Below, in pieces: positions 1-6,083 of a stretch of 9,617 nt of DNA (its first letter is position 1; every line of letters starts with the position of its first letter). The stretch spans positions 1-9,617 of the forward strand of contig JAFAMK010000064.1 of NCBI GenBank assembly GCA_019233415.1. The letters are read 5' to 3'. Origin of the DNA: Vulcanimicrobiota bacterium. Its GTDB lineage: Bacteria > Vulcanimicrobiota > Vulcanimicrobiia > Vulcanimicrobiales > Vulcanimicrobiaceae. The translations under genes were made by a program, and so were the position numbers. The notes beneath the pieces are model-generated. The model made no database searches. It saw nothing but the letters and a program-made list of their open reading frames with translations, and was not told the DNA's origin.

Positions 1-1932
1 GCGCAAGGCCGCGCCTCGACGATGGAGGTGCGCGCGCTACGCGGCGACGGGACCTCGTTCCCGATCCTCGCGACGCTGATCCCGATCGTCTTCCGCGGCA
101 CGATCGCCGGCGTGCACCTGCTGGCGCGCGACCTCACCGCGATTCGCCGCGCCGAGCGCGAGGTCGCCGCGCAGAGCGACCGCCTGCGCGAGCTGTACGT
201 CGTCGCGGCGTCGTCGAACGCAACCGCCGAAAACCTCATCGCGTCGACGATCGACGCCGGGTGCCGTCTGCTCGGGATGACGTCGGGCTGCCTCTACGAC
301 GCCGAAGCCGACCGCAGCGTCGCGACCGTCGGCGCGCCGATCCCGCGCCGGCTCGCGCGCCTCTCGCTCGCGACCGACGGCGCGCTGGCGATCGAGGACA
401 TGCGCGGGCTGCCGTATCTCGCCGATCCCGAAGTCACCGGGCCGCCGCCGGCGGCGTACGTCGGCACCGCGATCCAGCTCGGCGGCTCGCTGTACGGCTC
501 GCTCTGCTTCGCCGCGGCGCACCCGCGCGAGACGGCGTTCACGCCGAGCGACCGCGACCTCGTGCAGCTGATGGGCGCGCTCGTCGCCTCGGCGATCGAA
601 CGCGGCCGCGCGCGCGCACGGCTGAAGCACCTGGCGTACAACGATCAGCTCACCGCGCTCCCCAACCGTGCGTGGTTCACCGAGCGGCTGCGCGACGAAC
701 TCGCGCTCGCGGGCGAGGCCGACACGCGCGTCGCGGTGATGTTCCTCGACCTCGACCGTTTCAAGGACATCAACGACACGCTGGGCCATGCGCTCGGTGA
801 CCGGATGCTGCGGCTGATCGGCGACCGGCTCACCGGGATCGTCGGGACCGACGGGCTCGTCGCGCGGATGGGCGGCGACGAGTTCATCGTGCTGGTCGGG
901 AACGACCCGTCGACCTCGCGGCTCGACGCGCTCGCGCAGCGCATCATCGGCGCGATCGACCAGCCGCTGCTGATCGACGGCTACGAGCAGTTCGTCACCA
1001 CGTCGATCGGGATCGCGGTCTACCCGAACGACGGTCCCGACGCCGACACGCTCATCAAGCACGCCGACGTCGCGATGTACCGCGCGAAAGAGCGCGGGCG
1101 CAACACGCACCAGTTCTTCACGCCCTCGCTCGGCGCGACGCTGCGCACGCGCATCTCGCAGGAGAAATCGCTGCGCAAGGCGCTCGAGCGCGAGGAGTTC
1201 GTCCTCCACTACCAGCCGCAGTTCGCGCTCGAAGGCGAGCGGCTCGTCTCGCTGGAGGCGCTGGTGCGCTGGCAGCACCCGCGCCTCGGGCTGATCGGCC
1301 CCGACCAGTTCATCCCGAGCGCCGAGATGAGCGGGCTGATCGTCGGCCTGGGCGACTGGATCATGGAGACGGCGACGCGCCAGGTTCGGCGCTGGCAAGA
1401 GATCGTGCCGGGGCTGCGGCTCGCGGTGAACCTCTCCGCGCGCCAGTTCCACCAGACCGCGCTCGCGCACAAGATTCGCGAGATGCTCGCGCGTTCGGGG
1501 CTGCAGGCGGGCGAGTTCGAGATCGAGATCACGGAGTCGGTCGCGATGAGCGACGCCGCGCTCTCGACGCAAATCCTCGAAGAGCTGGGCCGCGCCGGCG
1601 TCCGGCTCGCGGTCGACGACTTCGGCACGGGGTACTCGTCGCTCGGCTACCTGCGCCGCTTCCCGCTCGACTCGCTCAAGATCGACAAGTCGTTCGTGCG
1701 CGAGATCCTGGTCGAACCGGACGACGCGACGATCGTGCGCACGGTCATCGGAATGGCACACAGCCTCGGGCTCGAGGTCTGCGCCGAAGGCGTCGAGACC
1801 GCCGAGCAGCTCGCGTTCCTGCGCCAGGAGCGCTGCGACCGCGTCCAGGGCTTCCTGCTCGGCCGGCCGATGCGGACCGAGGAGGTCGAAAGCTTCCTTC
1901 TCGGCCGCGGGAATCGCGCCGCGGTCGGGTAA
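1..1932 (+). CDS. PAS-GAF-GGDEF-EAL cyclic-di-GMP enzyme (5' truncated)
   Basis: This is a cytoplasmic signalling protein that makes and/or breaks cyclic di-GMP. The reading frame is open to the window edge, so the true start lies upstream. Residue numbers below count from the in-frame Met at nt 22. Residues 1-40 look like the end of a PAS domain (RGDGTSFPI, then RDLT), followed by a short helical linker and a GAF-like domain at about 55-195. The GGDEF domain (about 200-365) has an intact signature at 284-288 and a metal-binding FLDLDRFKDIND segment. The usual RxxD inhibitory site upstream of GGDEF is absent (GTDG instead). The EAL domain (about 385-628) has E412-A-L, N470, the EITES motif, D532-D533, K553, E589 and Q609, so all expected catalytic and metal ligands are present. 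Phosphodiesterase activity is therefore likely and cyclase activity possible; which dominates cannot be told from sequence. The signal sensed by PAS/GAF is unknown. Confidence 0.95.
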   Translation, partial: AQGRASTMEVRALRGDGTSFPILATLIPIVFRGTIAGVHLLARDLTAIRRAEREVAAQSDRLRELYVVAASSNATAENLIASTIDAGCRLLGMTSGCLYDAEADRSVATVGAPIPRRLARLSLATDGALAIEDMRGLPYLADPEVTGPPPAAYVGTAIQLGGSLYGSLCFAAAHPRETAFTPSDRDLVQLMGALVASAIERGRARARLKHLAYNDQLTALPNRAWFTERLRDELALAGEADTRVAVMFLDLDRFKDINDTLGHALGDRMLRLIGDRLTGIVGTDGLVARMGGDEFIVLVGNDPSTSRLDALAQRIIGAIDQPLLIDGYEQFVTTSIGIAVYPNDGPDADTLIKHADVAMYRAKERGRNTHQFFTPSLGATLRTRISQEKSLRKALEREEFVLHYQPQFALEGERLVSLEALVRWQHPRLGLIGPDQFIPSAEMSGLIVGLGDWIMETATRQVRRWQEIVPGLRLAVNLSARQFHQTALAHKIREMLARSGLQAGEFEIEITESVAMSDAALSTQILEELGRAGVRLAVDDFGTGYSSLGYLRRFPLDSLKIDKSFVREILVEPDDATIVRTVIGMAHSLGLEVCAEGVETAEQLAFLRQERCDRVQGFLLGRPMRTEEVESFLLGRGNRAAVG

Positions 1933-1942
1933 AATCGCGGGC

Positions 1943-3211
1943 GTGGACACGCTCGCTCCCGCCAAGATCGACCGGGAAGCGCTGGCGTCGCGCTACCGCG
2001 CGAACCGGCGCCGCACGGCCGGGCTCTATTCCATGATCGCTCCCGAATCGTACTACGAGGCGCCGATCCCGCTGCGCCACCCGTTCGTCTTCTACGACGG
2101 ACACATCCCGGCGTTCTCGTTCTACACGCTCGTGCGCGATGCGCTGAAGCTGCCCTCGGTCGACGCCGCGTTCGAACGGCTCTTCGACCGCGGGATCGAT
2201 CCGAGCCCGGCGAAGGCCGGCGAGCCGCGGCGCCAGTTCGAGTGGCCGGACCGCGACCGCGTGCGGCGCTTCGGCACCGCGTGCGACGACGCGGTGCTCG
2301 CCGCGTACGCGACGGCGAAGCTCGACGACCCGTCGACACCGAACCTCGTGCGCGGCGAGGCCGCGTACACGATCCTCGAACACGAGGAGATGCACGACGA
2401 GACGCTCGTCTACATCATCCACCGCCTCGCGCGCGAGAAGCAGCGCGGGCGCACGTTCGAGCACCGCGACCTGGCCCCGCCGCGGCTCGACCCGGTCGCG
2501 ATCCCCGCCGGGCGCGCGACGCTCGGCGCGCGGCGCGACGCGCTCGCCTTCGGCTGGGACAACGAATACGAGGAGCACGTGGTCGAGGTCGGCGCGTTCG
2601 GCGTCGACGCGTACAGCGTCACCAACGGCGAGTACCTCGCGTTCGTGCGCGACGGTGGGCCGGTGCCGGCCTTCTGGGTCGAGCGCGACGGGCGGTTCGA
2701 GCTGCTCGGCTGTTTCGAAGATCTGCCGCTGCCGCTCTCGTGGCCGGTCTGGTGCACGCAAGAGCAGGCCACCGCGTTCGCGCGCTGGAGCGGCGCACGG
2801 CTCATGACCGAAGCCGAGTACCACCGCGCCGCGTTCGCCACGCCGAGCGGCGAGGAGCGCGCGCACCCGTGGGGTAGTGCGGCGCCGGACCCGAACCGCC
2901 ACGGCAACTTCGGCTGGCGCCGCTTCGATCCCGAACCCGTCGGCGCGTCGCCGCAGGGCGCGAGCGCCTGGGGCGTTCACGACCTCGTGGGCAACGGCTG
3001 GGAGTGGACCGCGACGCCGTTCGCGCCGTTCGACGGCTTCCAGCCGATGGCGTCGTACCTGCCCTATTCGACCGACTTCTTCGACGGGAAGCACTTCGTG
3101 ATGAAAGGCGGCTCGCCGGTGACGACGTCCGCCCTCGTGCGCCGCTCGCTGCGCAACTGGTTCTACGGCGACTATCCGTACATGTACGCGAAGTTCCGCA
3201 GAGCATACTGA
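1943..3211 (+). CDS. EgtB-like non-haem iron sulfoxide synthase family protein (DinB_2 + SUMF1 fold)
   Basis: This 422-residue protein has an N-terminal DinB-like helical domain (about 15-170) and a C-terminal FGE-sulfatase/SUMF1 domain (about 180-420). EgtB uses this architecture for O2-dependent C-S bond formation on trimethylhistidine, and OvoA on histidine. Three candidate iron ligands are visible: H54 in YDGHIPAF, which matches the WDLAHI position of mycobacterial EgtB, and H147 and H151 in EHEEMH. The SUMF1 part shows SVTNGEYLAF (225-234), GARLMTEAEYHRA (284-296), GNGWEWT (350-356) and KGGSPVTT (388-395). It lacks the C-terminal cysteine pair of true formylglycine-generating enzymes, which argues for the EgtB/OvoA side. 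The tail RNWFYGDYPYMYAKFR differs from classical EgtB, so the substrate is uncertain, and no EgtD methyltransferase is in view. The GTG start lies 10 nt after the previous stop with no clear Shine-Dalgarno sequence. The first downstream in-frame ATG (nt 2033) would still retain the His ligands. Co-transcription with the upstream gene is likely. Confidence 0.85.
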   Translation: MDTLAPAKIDREALASRYRANRRRTAGLYSMIAPESYYEAPIPLRHPFVFYDGHIPAFSFYTLVRDALKLPSVDAAFERLFDRGIDPSPAKAGEPRRQFEWPDRDRVRRFGTACDDAVLAAYATAKLDDPSTPNLVRGEAAYTILEHEEMHDETLVYIIHRLAREKQRGRTFEHRDLAPPRLDPVAIPAGRATLGARRDALAFGWDNEYEEHVVEVGAFGVDAYSVTNGEYLAFVRDGGPVPAFWVERDGRFELLGCFEDLPLPLSWPVWCTQEQATAFARWSGARLMTEAEYHRAAFATPSGEERAHPWGSAAPDPNRHGNFGWRRFDPEPVGASPQGASAWGVHDLVGNGWEWTATPFAPFDGFQPMASYLPYSTDFFDGKHFVMKGGSPVTTSALVRRSLRNWFYGDYPYMYAKFRRAY

Positions 3212-3214
3212 AAA

Positions 3215-3236
3215 GGGGCCGGCTCGAGCCGGCCCC
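3215..3236. terminator. Perfect palindromic bidirectional terminator
   Basis: This is a 22-bp perfect palindrome (arms GGGGCCGGCTC / GAGCCGGCCCC) in the 33-bp gap between two convergent stop codons. On the plus strand it is preceded by AAAA and followed by TTGTTCTTCT. On the minus strand it is followed by TTTTCAGT. Both directions therefore have a GC-rich stem plus a short T-rich run. It should end the EgtB-like transcript from the left and the transporter/binding-protein operon from the right. The T runs are short and interrupted, so efficiency is uncertain. Confidence 0.8.
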
Positions 3237-3244
3237 TTGTTCTT

Positions 3245-4033
3245 CTACTTCGAGGGCGGCGGCATGTAGTGGAACTTGCGCAGCGTCGCCTGGCCCGCCG
3301 GGCTCGCGACGAGCGTGACGAAGTCCTTGCCGAGCGCGGCGTTCTTCGCGTTCTTCGTCACCGTCATCGAGTAGGTCGAGACGACGTTGTACTTGTCGTC
3401 GATCGGGATCGCGTCGAATTTCGCCGGGTTGACGTCCGACGCGAAGGTGATCCCCACGTTCGCTTTTGGCCCGATCGCGTCGACGACGTCGCTCCCCTTC
3501 TCACTCTGCACCGCCGTGTTCGCGCGAACTTTTTGAATGAAGTCGAAGCCGTAGTCGGCAGCCGCATTCTGGAGCACCTGCGAGGCGAGCCGACCGACCG
3601 CCGAGGTCGGCGTCCCCATTGAGATCTTCACGCCGGCGTTGGCGAGATCTTTGAGGCTGTGAACGTTGGCGGGATTCCCCTTCGGAACGAGGATCATCTC
3701 CTTGTTCTGCAGCACGGGGGTCGGCGGATCGACCAGCTGCAGCTCCTTGTCGAGCACGGTGCTGCCGACGAGGATGACGTCGATCGGCTCGTTGTTGTCG
3801 ATCCGCTTGCCGATGTCGGAGCCGCCGAGGTACTCGGCGTTGACCGTCACGCCCTTGTGCTTGGCCTCGAACTGCTTGATGAGGTCGGTGAAGGCGCCCT
3901 TCGCGTTCGACGCGACGAGCGCGGTGATCGACGCGCCCTGCGCGCCGGCCGGCGGTGCACCGGCCGTCCCGAGCGAGCCGAGCACGAACGCGGCGGCGAC
4001 GAACGCAGCCGCACGAGTTGCAGTGATTCGCAT
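3245..4033 (-). CDS. Secreted ModA-like solute-binding protein
   Basis: This 262-residue type II periplasmic-binding-fold protein (SBP_bac_11/ModA-like) binds a small ligand outside the cytoplasmic membrane. Residues 1-33 form a signal peptide with Arg-containing n-region, an Ala/Val-rich hydrophobic core and a likely cut around AGAQG-A; there is no lipobox Cys. The mature part starts ITALVASNAKGAFTDLIKQF, the family opening in which the first strand leads into a ligand-binding loop. It continues with PIDVILVGST (83-92), an NKEMILVPKGNP strand (110-121), MGTPTSAVG (139-147) and the closing SPAGQATLRKFHY. The ATG is preceded by GAGGAAAGGA with 7-nt spacing. The gene lies 25 nt downstream of the MFS transporter gene and ends at the shared terminator, so the two form one operon. 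No modB- or modC-like gene is present, so the ligand may not be molybdate. An organic anion carried by the MFS protein is an inferred alternative. Confidence 0.88.
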   Translation of the reverse strand: MRITATRAAAFVAAAFVLGSLGTAGAPPAGAQGASITALVASNAKGAFTDLIKQFEAKHKGVTVNAEYLGGSDIGKRIDNNEPIDVILVGSTVLDKELQLVDPPTPVLQNKEMILVPKGNPANVHSLKDLANAGVKISMGTPTSAVGRLASQVLQNAAADYGFDFIQKVRANTAVQSEKGSDVVDAIGPKANVGITFASDVNPAKFDAIPIDDKYNVVSTYSMTVTKNAKNAALGKDFVTLVASPAGQATLRKFHYMPPPSK

Positions 4034-4058
4034 GGAGTCTTCCTTTCCTCGAAGTGGC

Positions 4059-5330
4059 CTAGGCGGCGACGCCTGGTGCTTGCGTGCCGGTCTTGTTGAT
4101 CTCGCGCACGCGCAGCGGGCGCAGCACGGCGAGCGCCATGACCGCCGCGACGATGTTGAACGCGGCGGCGATCGCGAGCACCGCCGACCAGCTGCCGGTC
4201 GCGGCGGTGATGACGCCCGCCGTCGGGACGAGCAGCGACGCCGTCCCCTTCGCGGTGTAGAGCATCCCGTAGTTCGTGGTCGCGTACTTCTGGCCGAAGT
4301 GGTCGCGCGTCGTCGCCGGGAAGATGCTGTAGATCTCGCCCCAGGCGAAGAACACGAGGCCCGAGAGCAGCACGAACGCGACCGGCGTCACGCCCCACTG
4401 CATCAGCGCGAAGATGCCGATCCCTTCGAGCAGGAACGCGCCGAACATCGTGGTCTCGCGGCCGATCCGGTCCGAGACGAACCCGAGCAGCGGCCGCGTG
4501 ATCCCGTTCATGATGTTGTTGAGGGAGAGCGCGTAGGTGAGCGCGGGCGCGGTGATCCCGAGGATCGTCACCGGGATGTTGTTGATGTAGCGGTCGTTCG
4601 CGATCGGCGCGAGCTGCGCGACGGCGGTGAGCCCGCCCGACGCGACGAGCACGAACATGACGTACATGACCCAGAACACCGGCGAGCCGAGGGTCTGCGC
4701 GGGCGTGTAGTCGCGCGTCCCCTGCAGCACGCGCGGGTTGAGCTTCGCGGCTTGCGGCGCCGCCTTCGGCGGCGTGACCAGCAGCATCGAGAAGACCAGG
4801 ATCACGAGCCCCTGGAGGATCCCGAAGAACAGGAACGTGTGCTCGTAGCCGCTCGAGCGGATCATCATCGTCAGCGGGATGACCGTGATCGCGGCACCGG
4901 CGCCGAACCCGGCGGAGGTCAGCCCCGCCGCGAGGCCGCGGCGTCCGGCGAACCACTTGAGCGCGTTGCCGATGCAGGTGCCGTAGACGATGCCGGCGCC
5001 GATGCCGGCGATCGCGCCGGCGACGTAGAGCAGGAACAGGCTGTCGGCGTACGCGTCGATCACCCAGGCGAGCCCGGCGAGAAGACCGCCGATCGCGACC
5101 ATGACGCGCGGGCCGTAGCGGTCGACGAGCGCCGCTTCGAACGGCACGAGCCACGTCTCGACGAGCACGAAGATCGTGAAGGAGATTTGGATCGCCGCGT
5201 TCGCCCACCCGTGCTTCGTGGCGAGCGGATTGACGAAGACCGTCCATCCGTACTGCAAATTCGCGATCATCGCCATGCAGACGACGCCGGCGACGAGCTG
5301 TACCCACGGGTTTCGGAGCGCAGTGGGCAT
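4059..5330 (-). CDS. OFA-family MFS transporter (oxalate/formate antiporter-like)
   Basis: This 423-residue inner-membrane carrier has about 12 hydrophobic segments (roughly 10-30, 45-68, 75-92, 97-118, 130-155, 164-185, 217-240, 253-285, 293-312, 317-338, 352-378 and 381-405). MFS loop motifs are DRYGPR (70-75) and SDRIGRE (286-292). The opening YGWTVFVNPLATKHGW and the NGITRPLLGFVSDRIGR and YTAKGTAS segments are typical of the oxalate:formate antiporter family. R279 in helix 8 and K361 in helix 11 fall where OxlT has its oxalate-binding Arg272 and Lys355, with almost the same spacing (82 versus 83, aligned by eye). The ATG at 5330 was chosen over an upstream in-frame start at 5420: it has GAAAGG 9 nt before it, and the 30 extra residues are polar and not family-like. 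It is the first gene of a two-gene operon, transcribed away from the regulator gene. The substrate is likely a small carboxylate; oxalate is plausible but not shown. Confidence 0.9.
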   Translation of the reverse strand: MPTALRNPWVQLVAGVVCMAMIANLQYGWTVFVNPLATKHGWANAAIQISFTIFVLVETWLVPFEAALVDRYGPRVMVAIGGLLAGLAWVIDAYADSLFLLYVAGAIAGIGAGIVYGTCIGNALKWFAGRRGLAAGLTSAGFGAGAAITVIPLTMMIRSSGYEHTFLFFGILQGLVILVFSMLLVTPPKAAPQAAKLNPRVLQGTRDYTPAQTLGSPVFWVMYVMFVLVASGGLTAVAQLAPIANDRYINNIPVTILGITAPALTYALSLNNIMNGITRPLLGFVSDRIGRETTMFGAFLLEGIGIFALMQWGVTPVAFVLLSGLVFFAWGEIYSIFPATTRDHFGQKYATTNYGMLYTAKGTASLLVPTAGVITAATGSWSAVLAIAAAFNIVAAVMALAVLRPLRVREINKTGTQAPGVAA

Positions 5331-5338
5331 CGAATCCG

Positions 5339-5345
5339 ACCTTTC
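5339..5345 (-). promoter_or_regulatory. Ribosome-binding site deciding the transporter start
   Basis: GAAAGGT read on the minus strand sits 9 nt upstream of the ATG at 5330 (counting from GAAAGG). It supports that start over the in-frame ATG at 5420. Confidence 0.7.
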
Positions 5346-5425
5346 TACAAGATAGGAAGGCAAATACGTTTGCGGTTGGCCGGCCTTTTTCCGGTGGAGG
5401 ATTCTTCCGACCTGGTACACCGCAT

Positions 5426-5444
5426 CTGGTATGCAATATACCTG
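5426..5444. promoter_or_regulatory. 19-bp inverted repeat, candidate operator of the transporter operon
   Basis: CTGGTAT-GCAAT-ATACCTG is an imperfect inverted repeat with 7-bp arms and one mismatch. A further copy of the half-site CTGGTA lies at 5412-5417. Read on the minus strand, the repeat contains TATATT (5440 to 5435), a possible -10 box for the transporter operon, which would give a leader of roughly 100 nt. No convincing -35 box was found at the right distance. The sequence differs from the tandem repeats next to the regulator gene, so it may be read by another protein. The function is inferred from position and symmetry only. Confidence 0.45.
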
Positions 5445-5471
5445 CTCAGGGAAACATCTGATTTCCTCGGC

Positions 5472-5500
5472 TTGACTATTCTCGATTTTGAGAGTATTCT
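5472..5500 (+). promoter_or_regulatory. Sigma-70-type promoter of the regulator-peptidase operon
   Basis: TTGACT (5472-5477) and TATTCT (5495-5500) are separated by exactly 17 bp, close to the bacterial housekeeping consensus. The predicted transcription start is near 5506-5508, which leaves only about 8 nt before the ATG at 5515, so the mRNA would be nearly leaderless. No Shine-Dalgarno sequence is seen there. The promoter overlaps both copies of the 18-bp tandem repeat. Confidence 0.65.
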
Positions 5501-5512
5501 CGATTTCGAGAA
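5477..5512. repeat. Two tandem 18-bp repeats, candidate autoregulatory operators
   Basis: Positions 5477-5494 and 5495-5512 are head-to-tail copies that agree at 16 of 18 positions. The second copy holds a near-perfect inverted repeat, TTCTCGA-TT-TCGAGAA; the first has the same left arm and a weaker right arm (TTGAGAG). Copy 1 fills the -35/-10 spacer, and copy 2 covers the -10 box and the predicted start point. This is a classic arrangement for repression of the adjoining winged-helix regulator gene. Protein binding is inferred. Confidence 0.65.
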
Positions 5513-5514
5513 CG

Positions 5515-6069
5515 ATGCCGAAGCCTTCTGCCGTCGGACCTGCCCTCGCGCACCCTGTCGCCTATCGCATCATCACGACGCTCGGCGTGCATGGCCCGCA
5601 GACGCCCGCTGCGCTCGTGAAGCTCGTCAGCGGCGTGCCGAGTTCGACGCTGTACCGCCACCTCGCGCGGCTCCACGAGAATGGGATCGTCGAGGTCGTC
5701 GACGAGCGCCCGGCGCGCGGCGCAGTCGAGCGAACCTACGCGCTCGTGCGGCACGGCGGGCTGCTCGACCCGCAAGAAGCTGCAGAGCGGCCGCTTGACG
5801 AGATGATCGCGGCCGCACACAACTTCACGGCCTCGCTCATCGCCGATCTCACCGCGTACATCGAGAGCGAACGCTTCGCGATGCCGCGCGACGGCGCGTA
5901 CATGGCAATGTTGGCCGCGATGCGACTGACCACCGCGGAGCGCACCGAGCTCCACGAGCGCATCGTCGAGCTCGCGCGCGAGATCGCGCGCCGTCCGGAC
6001 CCCGGCGGCCGCACCCGCACCGCGCTCTACACGATCTGCATCCCGCAAGAGCCCACCTCGACCTCGTAA
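5515..6069 (+). CDS. ArsR-like winged-helix transcriptional regulator
   Basis: This is a 184-residue DNA-binding protein. An N-terminal winged helix-turn-helix (about 10-80) contains HPVAYRIITTLGVHGPQT, a likely recognition helix in SSTLYRHLARLHENG (43-57), and a wing around VVDERPARGAVERTYAL. A C-terminal helical domain (about 88-165) may dimerise or bind a ligand. It has a single Cys and no CxC metal-binding pair, so a classical ArsR metal sensor is unlikely. An alternative TTG start at 5488 lies within the promoter and operator repeats, so the ATG at 5515 is preferred. Two operator-like 18-bp repeats end 2 nt before this ATG, which suggests autorepression. The divergent transporter operon starts 184 bp away and the peptidase gene follows after 14 nt, so both are candidate targets. 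The effector is unknown. Confidence 0.85.
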   Translation: MPKPSAVGPALAHPVAYRIITTLGVHGPQTPAALVKLVSGVPSSTLYRHLARLHENGIVEVVDERPARGAVERTYALVRHGGLLDPQEAAERPLDEMIAAAHNFTASLIADLTAYIESERFAMPRDGAYMAMLAAMRLTTAERTELHERIVELAREIARRPDPGGRTRTALYTICIPQEPTSTS

Positions 6070-6073
6070 GGAG
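6068..6073 (+). promoter_or_regulatory. Ribosome-binding site of the S9 peptidase gene
   Basis: AAGGAG, a strong Shine-Dalgarno sequence, overlaps the regulator stop codon and lies 10 nt before the ATG at 6084. It indicates tandem translation from one mRNA and contrasts with the regulator start, which has none. Confidence 0.75.
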
Positions 6074-6083
6074 CACGCCCGTC

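Noticed and set aside
37..1965. 642-codon minus-strand open frame
   Set aside because: It is antisense to the GGDEF-EAL gene, Arg-rich and without any recognisable domain; a GC-bias artefact.
1943..3211. Formylglycine-generating enzyme (sulfatase-modifying factor)
   Set aside because: The C-terminal cysteine pair of true FGEs is missing, and an N-terminal DinB-like domain with EgtB-type His ligands is present.
5375..5390. GGCCGGCC followed by TTTTT on the plus strand, resembling a terminator
   Set aside because: The palindrome is only 8 bp with no room for a loop, and no plus-strand transcript is expected to end there.
5331..5420. 30-residue N-terminal extension of the transporter
   Set aside because: It is polar and unlike OFA-family N-termini, and the ATG at 5330 has its own ribosome-binding site.
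5488..5514. TTG start giving the regulator nine extra residues
   Set aside because: The TTG lies inside the promoter spacer and operator repeat, upstream of the predicted transcription start.
3666..5798. 710-codon plus-strand open frame rich in Arg, Asp, Glu and His
   Set aside because: It runs antisense to the transporter and binding-protein genes and then through the control region into the regulator gene in another frame. Its low-complexity charged composition is what an antisense frame of a GC-rich membrane-protein gene gives.
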